A stretch of DNA of 64,000 bases from Bartonella bovis 91-4 (GCF_000384965.1 NZ_CM001844.1:62001-126000), one strand, 5' to 3'; counted from the stretch's first letter, positions 39,028 through 52,202 are shown. Program-made: numbers and translations. Notes: generated by a model from the sequence alone, not told the origin.

Positions 39028-42000
39028 TCATTTTTTGTGAGTTGAGGACTTAAGGGTACGTGTGATTTCATGAACACCTGTTTTTTGTAATTCTATTCCT
39101 GTATCAATGTTGGCATATTCCTTGCCGTTAACACTGAGTGTGTCTTTTGAAGCCCATTTAACTTTAATAATATAAACAGCTTCATGAAATTTCATTTTTA
39201 CTTCATATTCAGGCCAACAGGAGGGTAAATGTGGACGTAAAAATAATTGATTGGCTTGGATGTGAATTCCAAGAATAGTTTCTGTTGCTGCGCGATAAAA
39301 CCAGCCTGCTGAACCTGTATACCAGGTCCAACCACCTTGTCCATGGTATGGCTCAACAGCATAGATATCTGCGGCCATGACATAGGGTTCAACACGGTAA
39401 ATTTCAGGATTTTGACCATGAGTGATAGGGTTTATCATGGAAAATAAGTTATATGCTTTATCTATTTCACCTATTTGTGCAAGTGCTATAACACTCCAAA
39501 TAGCACCATGGGTATATTGGCCGCCATTTTCTCGAACTCCCGGTGGATACCCTTTAATATATCCGGGTTCGAGAGTACTTTTGTTAAAAGGCGGCCAAAA
39601 AAGACGAATAAGCCCACCTTTTGTATCACATAAGTGATCAAGCATCGACATCATTGCTTGTTTTTGGCGGTTGGGAGATGCCATTTTAGAAATTACAGCC
39701 CAGGATTGAGCGATGGCGTCAATTTGACATTCAGCATTTGTTTGAGCACCAAGAGGGGTTGCATCATCAAAATAACCACGTCGATACCAAGCACCATCCC
39801 AACCATTTTTTTCCAGAGCTTTTATTAAATGTTTAAGATGTTTGCTCCATGCTTTAACGTGGTCATTGTCACCGCGATTTTTAGCGAGAGGAACGAATGC
39901 TTGTAATGTGGTGCCAAGAAACCAGCCCAACCAAATGCTTTCACCTTTTCCTTCAATGCCAACCAAATTCATACCATCATTCCAATCACCACCTAAAATA
40001 AGTGGGAGACCATGTGGACCACAACGTTTGATAGTGAGGTCTAAAGCTAGAGCGCAATGTTCATAAAGTGTTACAATTTTTTGCGATTGTATAGGTTGAA
40101 AATAAGCATCATGTTGTCCCGTTTTTAGAGGAGCTCCTTCAATAAAAGCAATAGGAGTATCAAGAAATGTATGCTCACCAGTGGTATTGACATAAAGGGC
40201 TGTTCCATAAGCAAGCCAAACTATATCATCAGAAATGAGTGTACGGACACCAGCGTTGGTATCGGGAAACCACCAATGTTGTACATCACCTTCAAAAAAT
40301 TGGCGAGCTACAGCACTTAATAATTGTTCACGTGCTAATTGTGGTTTAAGCAATAACAAAGATAAACTATCTTGTAACTGGTCTCGAAAACCAAATGCAC
40401 CACTGGCCTGGTAAAAAGCTGCACGCGCTATCATGCGACATGCATAGATTTGATAGGGAAGCCAATGGTTGACCATAATATCAAAAGAAGGATCAGGAGT
40501 TTTAACTTGCAAAGGAGAAACAAAATCATTCCATTGCTGTTTTTGTTGCGCAAGAACAACTTGAAAATCATCTATGCGTGCTTGATCCAGTAATTTTTCA
40601 GCTTCTTGTCTATTTTCAGCGCTGCCAAGATAAAAGATGATCTCTTTTGTTTGACCCGGTAATAAATAAATATCATAGGCTGATGCTGAACAAGGATCAC
40701 GGCCTGCCTCTACTGTATTTGAAAGTTCTTGTGCTTTGTAAATAGCATGAGGGTGTTTAACTGTTCCTGCTGAACCAATAAACTCGGAGCGATCGGTTGT
40801 AACACTGGTTGGTATTTCGGATGCTGATAAAAAAGTAACCTGTTGAGATCTTTCGATATGATAGGGATTTTGAATAAAATGTGCACCACGTTTGGAATCG
40901 TAAGAGGGAATAATAAAGGGAGCGTATTTTGTACGTGCATTGCCCAAAACCCACTCAGCGTAATTATAAAGACGTAAACTACGTGATTTTTTGCTTTCAT
41001 TTTTAATGATAAGGCGAGAAAAACGAATAGGCCTTTCTCGGTCGAGTGTATGGGTAAGTTCTAATGCAATATCGGAATGTGTGGATTTAAAAGTTGAAAA
41101 TCCAAAACCATGGCAAGCTTCGTAAACAACACTATCATCACATTCAACAGCAGAGACTGGAGAAAAACGTTTTAAAGAAAGGCGATCAACAAGATATAGT
41201 GCTTCTCCTGGGCGGTTGGAAACAGGGTCATTGGTCCAGGGGGTTAAGTGGTAATCACGGCTATTGTTGGCCCAGGTGAAAATTGCCCCTTCAGCTGATA
41301 CATGAAAGCCAAAATTGCGATTGGCAACCACATTAATCCATGGCTGTGGTGTGGTAGTATGTCCATTAAGATACATCACATAATGATTATGCGCATTGAA
41401 CCCTCCATAACCATTCCAGTAACGCAGATCTTTTCCATTGATAAGAGGAGATGATTGTTTTTGTTGACCGATAATACCAATAGAAGCAGATGGATTTTGT
41501 TCAGCTTGCGGTTCTGTTTGCCTTTTTCTGTTATGTTTGCTGTGATTTAGTTGATGATTAAAATCTTGCCTACTATTATTGGTTATCAGATTGGAATCAA
41601 TATTTTCTGTACATTTAAGTTGTTCAGATAAAGGCCCATTTTGAGCATGAAGTATGATGCGGGCTGATGCAAGAAGTGTCTTGAAACTTTGCTCATTAAT
41701 TTGATCACGTTGAAGGGTAAAAATGTGTTTGTTTCCATTCATTTCGTTGGTATGACGACGATAGGATTCACATGCCCATTCAATAGCACGTTGAGTATCT
41801 TGCATGTAAGAAAATGTCTGCTCATTCAAAACAACCATATCAACACTTAACCCCCGCATACGCCAATATTCATGTGCTTTAAGCAAGTCACGTAGTACAG
41901 TTATATTTGTTTCATTATCAATTCTAAGAAGGCAAATAGGATAATCTCCTGAGATAGACATTGGCCAAAGATCAGATTGTTTTCCAAGAGTATCAGCGAG

Positions 42001-45000
42001 CGTTTTAGAGGGAAGACGCCACGTTCGATCAGGGTAGATAAGTGGTGTTGCATATTTTTGATAAGCAATGGCTTCTCTGGGACGAATATTATTTTGAAAC
42101 AGTGAAACTTGCGAACGAGTCCATGTTATAGAGAATTCTCGCTGAAACATATTAGGTTGCCGATAACGCTTAATATGATTTTGCAGCGTTTCTTTTGAAT
42201 GAGCAGCAAATGTCCAAAAAATAAGTTCTCTTTTTTCATGTGCTGGAATTTTTAAATAACAGCGGATTGAGATAATTGGGTCAAGAACACAGCCCTGACT
42301 GTTACTAAAATGGGTATTTCGATCAAATGCAGCTGGACGATGAATAGACCGACCACCCCCAATAAAAATATGACGGTTAGTTTCAGCTTCTGACTTTGGG
42401 ATGGTTCCAGATGGGTCAGTGACAAAATGGGCAATATGAATATCAGGATCACTAGGGGCGCGTTTGCGCCTTTTAGCTAAAATCGTTCCACCTGAATCAG
42501 TAATTTCTGTTTCTACAAACATATGTGAAAAAACAGGATGAGCACAAACAGTATCCATGGTTGCTAGCGCTAGTTCACCATAAGATGTTACTTCAATCAG
42601 GCGATCTTTGTTGGTTGTATTCATAAGCTGAAGACGCCTGCCTTCACCATCACCTTCAGATGCTACAAAACATTCGAGCGTTGATTTTATACCATCAACT
42701 ATTTTTGTATATTCAGCTTTTTCATCTGTGAAGATGCTGACTGTTTCTTCTTCGACAATGCGTGTTGGTTCACTGGTGGCAGACCACCAGCGCCCATTGT
42801 GTGTATCACGTAAGAAAAACAAGGTACCTTGTTGATCTTCTGATGCATCAGGGATAAAGCGTGTGATAGCATAATCATGCCAACGGCTATAACCAGAACC
42901 ATTGGCTGTTAACATTGTGGAATAATAGCCATTAGATAAAAGCAAAGTCTCACGAGGTTTGAGAAGCGGGTTTGTAATAGTGCGTAAAGGGGCGTTATCA
43001 AATTCTCCAGTGTCATTGCGCATTGGGTTAGCAACTTTGGCATGAATGATAGGAATTTGATGGGATGCTCTTTCTTGTAATAATAATTGTGCAGCTTCAA
43101 TGACGGGATCACGATGAAAACGATTGCGCATCCGTCCTTCAAAAATGACATTATTAATTGCAAGAATTGACATGCCGTGATGGTGCGCATAATAATTACG
43201 CACAATAGCATAACGCTCTCCCTTTGGCACACGCGAAGGGGTAAAATCAATAGAATCATAATACCCATAGGCTCCTAAAGCACCAAGGTCACGTAAACGC
43301 TTTAAATTTATAATAGCTTGAGTTGGCATATATTGCGCAGCTAAAATGCTAGCATAAGGAGCAATAACAGCATTACGTGATAAACCACGTTGAAGTCCAA
43401 GGTTTGGAGCTCCAAAATTAGAATATTGGTAATTCATTAAATGATCGCGGGCATTAAATGCAGCTTCTGAAATGCCCCATGGTAGTCCGCGTTTACGGGC
43501 GTATTGTATTTGATGGCGAATAATCAATCGATTGGTTTGATCCAGTACGGATCCTAAGGGTTCACGCATGACCAGAGAAGGCATAAGATATTCGAACATA
43601 GATCCCGACCATGATAATAAAGCACCTTTCCAACCAATTGGGATGAGTAAACGGCCGAGATGAAACCAATGTTTGAATTTAATATCGCCTTTGGCAATTG
43701 CAAAAAGACTTGAAAGACGCGCTTCTGAAGCTAGAAGATCATAACAGCTTTCATCAAGTTTATTTTCCTGCACACGATAGCCGATAGACAAGAGTTGTCG
43801 TTCAGGTTGTTCTAAAAAGTCAAATTTCATATCAAAAGCTATTTGTCGTGCTTTTGTCGCTAAAGTATTTAATTGTTTGCGCAGTTTTTTGATGTCATAC
43901 TCATAAGTAGTATCATGGTGATATGCTTCACAGGTTTCTACAAGACATTTAGCCCAGGACAGTATACGAGCAGATTCTACTGTTTGAATTTTTTTATCAA
44001 GCTCATCTGTTAAGAGAACAATATCACGAGCTACAAGTGGAAGATTAATAGTGCACAAAGTTACAGTTTCTGACTTTTCTTTGAGAGTACTGACAACACA
44101 ACGAAAGTGAGCAATGCATTCTTCGATCTGTTGGCGTAAGGAGCATGAAATATGCTGATTATCAGGAATCTCTTTTAAAGTTTCTTCAAGAATATCACTA
44201 ACATCAAATAAACCTGCTAAATCACTTTGTAAGAAAATGTCAGGTGTTTCAGCCCATTCACTTAAAGCTGAAGAGAGTGTCACCAAATGACCAGCAAGAT
44301 TACCTGAATCAACTGTTGAAACATAAGTCGGCGATAGAGGTTTAAGTGTGTCCGTTTCATACCAATTATAAAGGTGACCACGGAACTTTTCCATTTTTTC
44401 AAGGGTGCTTAATGTGCATTTGATGCGTGTAATAGTATCTTTGAAACTAATCCAACCAAAATCACGTGCGGCAATAGTGGAAAGAAGATAAACTCCAATA
44501 TTGGTGGGTGATGTACGCTGAGCAACAAGAGGGTCGGGGTCTTCTTGAAAATTATCGGGTGGCAAATAATTGTTTTGCGCATTGACAAAAGTTGTATAAT
44601 AAAGCCACGTTCGTCGTGCGATACACCGAAGTGCTTTTTCATCTTCTGAAGATATATTAAGCATATCTTGGAATGTTGCTGGTTGACTAACAATCCACGC
44701 AATGAGTGGTGAGAAAAACCACATCAGTCCAAAGGGCAAAGCAATGAAACTTGTCACGCTACAAAATGATACAGGTAGTGCTATGGCAATAATGCCAATC
44801 AGTGATGCTGGCCACATTGTGAGAATATAGAAGCCTAAACTATTGGGGATTAATTTTGTTGCAGCTGAGGTTTTCCATTCAAGCAGATATTGTTTTGAAA
44901 TCAGCATGCGATAGAAAGTGCGAATGATTGCATCGGTTGTAAAATAACTTGAATGAGCAATAAAAGTAGTTTTAAGAAATATTTCTGCAGTCGTTGAAGT

Positions 45001-47619
45001 AATAGTGCTTAAAATTAATTGCAGCTGTCCACGCAAAGAATGATCAAGACTAAATGACATAAATGTCTGAATCATACCTAGAATTGGAGAGATAAATAAA
45101 CTGAGCAATAAAAATATTTGCCAGATGGTTGCCATTTTTAATGGTAAAATAGACCATCCCATGATTGCTGCAATTAGCCATATAAGTGGTGTGAGAGAAC
45201 GGCGTAAATTATCCTGGATTTTCCAGCGATTCATAAGATTAATTTGACAACGCTTAAAAAGATAAGGTAATAATTGCCAATCACCACGAATCCAACGGTG
45301 ATGACGAGCAACGTCAGTGTTATAGGCTGTTGGGTAATCTTCAATTACTTCTACATCGCTCACGAGTGCTGCACGTGCATAGCTCCCTTCCAAAAGATCA
45401 TGACTAAGAACAGTGTTTTCTTTGATTTTTCCACTAAGTGCTTGCTCAAATGTATCGATATTATAAAGACCTTTGCCAGTAAAAGTTCCTTCTCCCCAAA
45501 GGTCTTGATAAATATCAGAGACAGCAAAGACATAAGGATCAATTCCACGATTGGTAGAAAAAATTTGTTGAAAAATTGATGTTTCTTTTCCTGTTGTAAG
45601 AGAAGGTGTAATACGCGGTTGTAAAATGCTATAGCCTTTTACAATTGTTCCATTTTGGGGGTCAAAAACAGGATGATTGAGTGGATGGTTGAGCTTACCA
45701 ACAAGTTTAGTGACCCCTTCAGGTGTTAAACGTGTATCTGAATCCAGAGTCATAACAAAACGACAATCTAAAGGAAGGCGTGGATCTGGAGTGTAAAAGC
45801 TTGTATTTTGATTTCCTCGTAGTAAAAGATTGAGTTCATGAAGTTTACCACGTTTACGTTCCCATCCCATCCAGCATTTTTCGCTAGCATTGTAAGAACG
45901 TCGGCGATGAAGAAGAAAAAACAAAGGAATATCATCACGATGATAGCGGCGGTTAAGTTTAGCTATGCTCTCTTGTGCATAATGCAACAAATCAAGATCA
46001 TCTTGTGTTTCTTCTAATGAAGAATCTACCCAGTCTGTAATCAGTGCAAAATGAACAGCACCTTGCGAATTAGAAAGATAATGTACTTCAAGATTGCGCA
46101 CTTGTTCATCAATATAATCATATGATGTAATTAAAGTGGGCACGACAACCATTGTACGTGCGTGTTTAGGAATCCCTTCTTTATATTCATAACCAATGAG
46201 CTGGTTGGGTGGGATACACCATGAAACAACAGTATTAAAAAAGGAAAAAGAAGCCTCCATGGCAGGAAAAAGCGCCAAAGCGGTAAAAATAAGACTTATC
46301 CATGGCGGTAGGCTGGATATCTGTAATAGAGTATAAATTGCAAATAAAAGAATGAACGTTAAAATAGAAACAGGAATTGCAATTGTTCCTACTTTTAAAC
46401 GATGATAAGCGCGTATCCATTTTATGAAAAGGGATGGTGTGTAATTACAAGCTTTTTCAAAGGTATAACGCCCATTGTCGATAAGGTACCAGCCAATAGA
46501 AGAACTATTTTGATGAGCATTATCTTCAAGAAAGGTTTGCGTCATTTCTACGGCTTTGTGCGTAACTTCCAACTCACTGAGTGAACAACGAGATGCGATT
46601 TTTTCAATCACTTGTCGATAAGTATTACGTGACTGAGAATCGAGTTCAGAAAAATCACTGTTTTGACGCAGGATAGAGTCCACATAGCTAACGGTTTCAA
46701 ACCACGCTGTCCAATCAATGTCATCAATAGTTTTAAGGGTACGAATAATATTACCCATGGTCACACCGTCTTTTGTTTGACGTGTATGTTCATCAGCTGT
46801 TGCAATTTCTGGGTTACTGCCATGATGATGCAATTGCTTTTCAAGCCAAGTCAGTGCCATTGTAGCATCAACAGACGCACCTCGCAGACGATAAAATAAA
46901 TGAGTTGAAAAGGTTAAATTAGCAGTGAATTTTTCATAAAGAGTAAACAGATTATGTAATTCAGTCTCATTTTTCGCAAGGGTAATTTTGTTAGCTGCTT
47001 GATTAGCAAAGTAGCGCATATGCTGTGTTTGCTCAATACGCAAAGAAAGACGACGAACATTTTCAATTAAAATCATACGAATAACAGAAGGCAAGGCCCA
47101 CAATTCGCCAATTTTAAGGTTACATACTTCCTGAAAGCCATTAACCATAGCTGTAAGGGTTTCTTGTGAGAAACTGCTATCTGTATGGGCAATATAAAGC
47201 CAGGTTAAAGCAAAAATACGTGGAATTCCTGCTTTTTGTTCATCAGGAGGGATTTTTTTTGTGAGGTTGTTTGGAAAATTGCGGCGTAACTGCTGTACGG
47301 TTTTATCAATGGTATAATGATTATCAATAAGCCATTGAGCAGATGGTGCTATAGTTTCATTGTTACGTGCGGCAACATCGCTAATGCGAAAAGCATGGAG
47401 GATAAGTTTTGCGTTTTCACTCAATCGTTTGCGAAAATCATTTTCTCCCTTGTATTCAGGAAGAAAAATTTTTTTACCCAAAGCTATATCATGGCCTAAT
47501 TGATAAAGCTCTTCTTGTGATTTATCAGTTGAACGAATGGGAGAATCAGTATCAGCAAGATAACAAATCTCTGTTTTTTGAGAAAAGAACCACTTCATGA
47601 AAAATAGTGTGGGTACCAT
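39028..47619 (-). CDS. cgs: Cyclic beta-1,2-glucan synthase
   Basis: This giant 2863-residue inner-membrane enzyme (NdvB/ChvB/Cgs family) initiates, elongates and cyclises periplasmic beta-1,2-glucans. After an N-terminal region, membrane helices lie at about 410-465. A GT84 glycosyltransferase domain has the DxD-like TLDSDTRL near residue 625, LSHDLLEGSYAR, and RHHRWIRGDWQ near 770. More helices span about 805-985. A glycoamylase-like region follows (IPIGWKGALLSWSGSMFEYLMP). C-terminal GH94-type phosphorylase domains, which trim chain length, contain GGDWNDGMN near 2543. A polar linker of about 60 residues, rich in Asn, Gln and Lys, lies near 2000-2060. Length matches Brucella and Agrobacterium enzymes. 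The start may be ATG 47619 or 47598. Confidence 0.95.
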   Translation of the reverse strand: MVPTLFFMKWFFSQKTEICYLADTDSPIRSTDKSQEELYQLGHDIALGKKIFLPEYKGENDFRKRLSENAKLILHAFRISDVAARNNETIAPSAQWLIDNHYTIDKTVQQLRRNFPNNLTKKIPPDEQKAGIPRIFALTWLYIAHTDSSFSQETLTAMVNGFQEVCNLKIGELWALPSVIRMILIENVRRLSLRIEQTQHMRYFANQAANKITLAKNETELHNLFTLYEKFTANLTFSTHLFYRLRGASVDATMALTWLEKQLHHHGSNPEIATADEHTRQTKDGVTMGNIIRTLKTIDDIDWTAWFETVSYVDSILRQNSDFSELDSQSRNTYRQVIEKIASRCSLSELEVTHKAVEMTQTFLEDNAHQNSSSIGWYLIDNGRYTFEKACNYTPSLFIKWIRAYHRLKVGTIAIPVSILTFILLFAIYTLLQISSLPPWISLIFTALALFPAMEASFSFFNTVVSWCIPPNQLIGYEYKEGIPKHARTMVVVPTLITSYDYIDEQVRNLEVHYLSNSQGAVHFALITDWVDSSLEETQDDLDLLHYAQESIAKLNRRYHRDDIPLFFLLHRRRSYNASEKCWMGWERKRGKLHELNLLLRGNQNTSFYTPDPRLPLDCRFVMTLDSDTRLTPEGVTKLVGKLNHPLNHPVFDPQNGTIVKGYSILQPRITPSLTTGKETSIFQQIFSTNRGIDPYVFAVSDIYQDLWGEGTFTGKGLYNIDTFEQALSGKIKENTVLSHDLLEGSYARAALVSDVEVIEDYPTAYNTDVARHHRWIRGDWQLLPYLFKRCQINLMNRWKIQDNLRRSLTPLIWLIAAIMGWSILPLKMATIWQIFLLLSLFISPILGMIQTFMSFSLDHSLRGQLQLILSTITSTTAEIFLKTTFIAHSSYFTTDAIIRTFYRMLISKQYLLEWKTSAATKLIPNSLGFYILTMWPASLIGIIAIALPVSFCSVTSFIALPFGLMWFFSPLIAWIVSQPATFQDMLNISSEDEKALRCIARRTWLYYTTFVNAQNNYLPPDNFQEDPDPLVAQRTSPTNIGVYLLSTIAARDFGWISFKDTITRIKCTLSTLEKMEKFRGHLYNWYETDTLKPLSPTYVSTVDSGNLAGHLVTLSSALSEWAETPDIFLQSDLAGLFDVSDILEETLKEIPDNQHISCSLRQQIEECIAHFRCVVSTLKEKSETVTLCTINLPLVARDIVLLTDELDKKIQTVESARILSWAKCLVETCEAYHHDTTYEYDIKKLRKQLNTLATKARQIAFDMKFDFLEQPERQLLSIGYRVQENKLDESCYDLLASEARLSSLFAIAKGDIKFKHWFHLGRLLIPIGWKGALLSWSGSMFEYLMPSLVMREPLGSVLDQTNRLIIRHQIQYARKRGLPWGISEAAFNARDHLMNYQYSNFGAPNLGLQRGLSRNAVIAPYASILAAQYMPTQAIINLKRLRDLGALGAYGYYDSIDFTPSRVPKGERYAIVRNYYAHHHGMSILAINNVIFEGRMRNRFHRDPVIEAAQLLLQERASHQIPIIHAKVANPMRNDTGEFDNAPLRTITNPLLKPRETLLLSNGYYSTMLTANGSGYSRWHDYAITRFIPDASEDQQGTLFFLRDTHNGRWWSATSEPTRIVEEETVSIFTDEKAEYTKIVDGIKSTLECFVASEGDGEGRRLQLMNTTNKDRLIEVTSYGELALATMDTVCAHPVFSHMFVETEITDSGGTILAKRRKRAPSDPDIHIAHFVTDPSGTIPKSEAETNRHIFIGGGRSIHRPAAFDRNTHFSNSQGCVLDPIISIRCYLKIPAHEKRELIFWTFAAHSKETLQNHIKRYRQPNMFQREFSITWTRSQVSLFQNNIRPREAIAYQKYATPLIYPDRTWRLPSKTLADTLGKQSDLWPMSISGDYPICLLRIDNETNITVLRDLLKAHEYWRMRGLSVDMVVLNEQTFSYMQDTQRAIEWACESYRRHTNEMNGNKHIFTLQRDQINEQSFKTLLASARIILHAQNGPLSEQLKCTENIDSNLITNNSRQDFNHQLNHSKHNRKRQTEPQAEQNPSASIGIIGQQKQSSPLINGKDLRYWNGYGGFNAHNHYVMYLNGHTTTPQPWINVVANRNFGFHVSAEGAIFTWANNSRDYHLTPWTNDPVSNRPGEALYLVDRLSLKRFSPVSAVECDDSVVYEACHGFGFSTFKSTHSDIALELTHTLDRERPIRFSRLIIKNESKKSRSLRLYNYAEWVLGNARTKYAPFIIPSYDSKRGAHFIQNPYHIERSQQVTFLSASEIPTSVTTDRSEFIGSAGTVKHPHAIYKAQELSNTVEAGRDPCSASAYDIYLLPGQTKEIIFYLGSAENRQEAEKLLDQARIDDFQVVLAQQKQQWNDFVSPLQVKTPDPSFDIMVNHWLPYQIYACRMIARAAFYQASGAFGFRDQLQDSLSLLLLKPQLAREQLLSAVARQFFEGDVQHWWFPDTNAGVRTLISDDIVWLAYGTALYVNTTGEHTFLDTPIAFIEGAPLKTGQHDAYFQPIQSQKIVTLYEHCALALDLTIKRCGPHGLPLILGGDWNDGMNLVGIEGKGESIWLGWFLGTTLQAFVPLAKNRGDNDHVKAWSKHLKHLIKALEKNGWDGAWYRRGYFDDATPLGAQTNAECQIDAIAQSWAVISKMASPNRQKQAMMSMLDHLCDTKGGLIRLFWPPFNKSTLEPGYIKGYPPGVRENGGQYTHGAIWSVIALAQIGEIDKAYNLFSMINPITHGQNPEIYRVEPYVMAADIYAVEPYHGQGGWTWYTGSAGWFYRAATETILGIHIQANQLFLRPHLPSCWPEYEVKMKFHEAVYIIKVKWASKDTLSVNGKEYANIDTGIELQKTGVHEITRTLKSSTHKK

Positions 47620-47785
47620 AATATTTTATTGCCATTCAATTATGCAAATTTCTTTTTATTTAATAAATTATTGATATTTTATCCTAGTCATGAATGGTTA
47701 GTGGAAAATGAGTTTTTTATTTAAAAATATTTAAATTTTTTTATCAGATCACTGAAAAATCAAAAAAATATTTTCAATAAATAAT

Positions 47786-47819
47786 AAATAAGACCACTAA
47801 AAAATCAGCAGTCTTATTT
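47786..47819 (-). terminator. Terminator after rpsA
   Basis: AAATAAGAC (47786-47794) and GTCTTATTT (47811-47819) form a perfect 9-bp stem with a 16-base loop, 14 bases beyond the rpsA stop. On the minus strand an AT-rich tail follows rather than a pure T tract. Confidence 0.55.
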
Positions 47820-47832
47820 TAACTATTGATTA

Positions 47833-49533
47833 TCAATCTTGTTCTTGTTTTTTTAAGGCCACACCAAGGATGTCACCAAGAGAAGCACCAGAATCCGTTG
47901 ATCCATATTGTGCTACTGCTTCTTTTTCTTCTGCAATTTCCAAGGCTTTGATAGATACTGACAGTTTCCGCGTTTTTTTATCGAATGAGGTGATACAAGC
48001 ATCAACTTTTTGTCCAATAGCAAAACGTTCAGGGTTTTGTTCATCACGATCACGAGCCAAATCAGAGCGGCGAATAGTCGTTTCAAGATTGTGATCAATG
48101 AGTTTCACATCAATGCCATTTTCATTAATTCCAGAAACTTCACAGGTCACAATAGTACCTTTACGTAATTCACCAGAGGCGACTGCTTCTCCAACTTTAT
48201 CGCAGGAAAGTTGCTTAATTCCTAAAGAGATACGCTCTTTTTCAACGTCAACATCAAGAACAACAGCTTTAACGATATCGCCTTTGTTGTAAGTCTCGAT
48301 AACTTGTTCTCCAGGACGATTCCAATCAAGATCAGATAAGTGAACCATTCCATCAACGTCACCTTCAAGGCCAATGAAAAGGCCAAATTCCGTTTTATTT
48401 TTAACCTCACCCTCAATTTGTGAATTCACAGGAAATTTATTGGCAAAAGCTACCCATGGATTTTCACATGTTTGCTTTAAACCAAGGGAAATACGCCGTT
48501 TAGAAGGATCGATTTCAAGAACAACAACTTCTACTTCCTGTGATGTGGAAAGGAGTTTTCCAGGGTGGATATTTTTCTTCGTCCAGCTCATTTCAGAGAC
48601 ATGAATCAATCCTTCAATTCCTGGTTCAATTTCAACAAAACCACCATAATCGGTGATATTCGTAACAGCACCCGTAATTTTCTTACCAACTGGATATTTT
48701 TCACTGATACTATCCCAGGGATCATTTTCAAGTTGTTTCATCCCAAGCGAAATACGGTGTGTATCCTGATTGATACGAATAATTTGAACTTTAATAGTTT
48801 GACCCATTGTAAGGATTTCAGATGGGTGATTAATACGCCGCCATGCCATATCGGTGACATGCAAAAGACCATCAATTCCACCAAGATCAACAAAGGCACC
48901 ATAATCGGTAATATTTTTAACTACGCCTTCAACAATTTGATTTTCTTCAAGATTTTGAACAATTTCTGAACGTTGTTCAGCACGGCTTTCTTCTAAGACC
49001 GTGCGGCGTGAGACAACAATATTACCACGGCGACGATCCATTTTCAGAATTTCAAAAGATTGCGGATTGTGCATTAAAGGTGCGACATCGCGGATAGGGC
49101 GAATGTCAACTTGGCTGCGAGGCAAGAAAGCGATAGCACCATCAAGGTCGACTGTAAATCCACCTTTAACTTGGCTAAAGATAACTCCATCCACACGCGC
49201 ACCAGCATTGAATTTTTCTTCAAGGCGAGTCCAGCTTTCCTCACGGCGTGCTTTTTCGCGTGATAGAACAGCTTCACCCATTGCATTTTCGATGCGTTCA
49301 ACATAAACTTCAACTTCATCACCAGCTTGCAAGGAACCATCTTTACCTTTTGTGCCAAATTCCTTAAGCGGAATACGCCCTTCTACTTTAAGGCCAGCAT
49401 CGATAATGACCATGTCTTTTTCAATTGCAATGATACGACCTTTCACAACGGATCCTTCAGTAAGATCGTTTGTTTGAAAGGATTCCATTAAAAGAGCTTC
49501 AAAATCCGCTGTTGTGGGATTATATTGTGACAT
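47833..49533 (-). CDS. rpsA: 30S ribosomal protein S1
   Basis: S1 binds mRNA leaders and helps load structured transcripts onto the 30S subunit. The 566-residue protein has six S1 RNA-binding repeats, each ending in a pattern like RISLGMKQL or RRISLGLKQ. Repeats 3-5 show the GxVxxITDYGAFVDLGGIDGLLHVTDM-type sequence. The start MSQYNPTTADFEALL is typical of alphaproteobacterial S1. cmk and aroA lie upstream on the same strand, the usual aroA-cmk-rpsA order. A hairpin terminator follows. Confidence 0.97.
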   Translation of the reverse strand: MSQYNPTTADFEALLMESFQTNDLTEGSVVKGRIIAIEKDMVIIDAGLKVEGRIPLKEFGTKGKDGSLQAGDEVEVYVERIENAMGEAVLSREKARREESWTRLEEKFNAGARVDGVIFSQVKGGFTVDLDGAIAFLPRSQVDIRPIRDVAPLMHNPQSFEILKMDRRRGNIVVSRRTVLEESRAEQRSEIVQNLEENQIVEGVVKNITDYGAFVDLGGIDGLLHVTDMAWRRINHPSEILTMGQTIKVQIIRINQDTHRISLGMKQLENDPWDSISEKYPVGKKITGAVTNITDYGGFVEIEPGIEGLIHVSEMSWTKKNIHPGKLLSTSQEVEVVVLEIDPSKRRISLGLKQTCENPWVAFANKFPVNSQIEGEVKNKTEFGLFIGLEGDVDGMVHLSDLDWNRPGEQVIETYNKGDIVKAVVLDVDVEKERISLGIKQLSCDKVGEAVASGELRKGTIVTCEVSGINENGIDVKLIDHNLETTIRRSDLARDRDEQNPERFAIGQKVDACITSFDKKTRKLSVSIKALEIAEEKEAVAQYGSTDSGASLGDILGVALKKQEQD

Positions 49534-49663
49534 AAGAACTCCTAAATATATACCTTTATAGGTATGAGCGCTGGGTTAGTGTTAATATAGAGTAATTCCA
49601 CGATTTCTTATCTTTAATACAGGAAAAAGAAATTAGCGCTAAGCTGGAATCACCAGGGTGATT

Positions 49664-51642
<1,979 letters not shown>

Positions 51643-51821
51643 TTATTTAATTTTATCTGAATTTTACAAAATTAAGTATTCTTTAACACACACTTTAATA
51701 AGCGTCATGAGAAAATTCGTGTGAAATGATGCATTTATCTTTGACAAATACACTGTTTTTCGCTTAAGCACCTTAAATTCGTTTTTAGATGAAATTGTAA
51801 CTAACCAAAGAGGCACGGTCC

Positions 51822-52202
51822 ATGGCAAAACAAGAACTTGGAACCAAACGTGTTGACCCGGAAACGGGAAAGAAATTTTATGATCTTAATCGTGATCCTA
51901 TTGTATCACCTTATACAGGGCTTTCTTATCCACGCTCTTATTTTGAGGTTGCAGCAGCTGAAGCCAGTAGCGAAGAAGAAGTTGACACTGAAGAGCTTGA
52001 TACAGCACTTGAAAAGTCTGCTTTTATGTTACTGGAAGACGATGTTGACGATTCTAAGGATGATGATCTCCCTATTTTGGAAGATGATGATATGGATCTC
52101 GGAGATGATGACGATACATTTTTATCGCACACTGAAGGTGATGAAGATGACGATGTAACCGACATTATTGGTGGTAGTGTTCCAGACGATGATGGTACTT
52201 AA
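51822..52202 (+). CDS. TIGR02300 (FYDLN acid domain) family protein
   Basis: The 126-residue protein starts AKQELGTKRVDPETGKKFYDLNRDPIVSPYTG, the FYDLN signature of a family found in alphaproteobacteria. It then becomes strongly acidic, with runs of Asp and Glu through residue 126. Homologues begin with a possible zinc-binding Cys pair, but no Cys is present here. The function is unknown. It is followed directly by tRNA-Ala, an arrangement also seen in other Rhizobiales. Confidence 0.85.
   Translation: MAKQELGTKRVDPETGKKFYDLNRDPIVSPYTGLSYPRSYFEVAAAEASSEEEVDTEELDTALEKSAFMLLEDDVDDSKDDDLPILEDDDMDLGDDDDTFLSHTEGDEDDDVTDIIGGSVPDDDGT

Noticed and set aside
42252..44702. Several 60-120 codon frames inside the glucan synthase gene
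   Set aside because: They are out-of-frame shadows of a clearly conserved giant protein.
48565..49306. Plus-strand frames of 100-134 codons across rpsA
   Set aside because: They are antisense shadows of the six S1 repeats.
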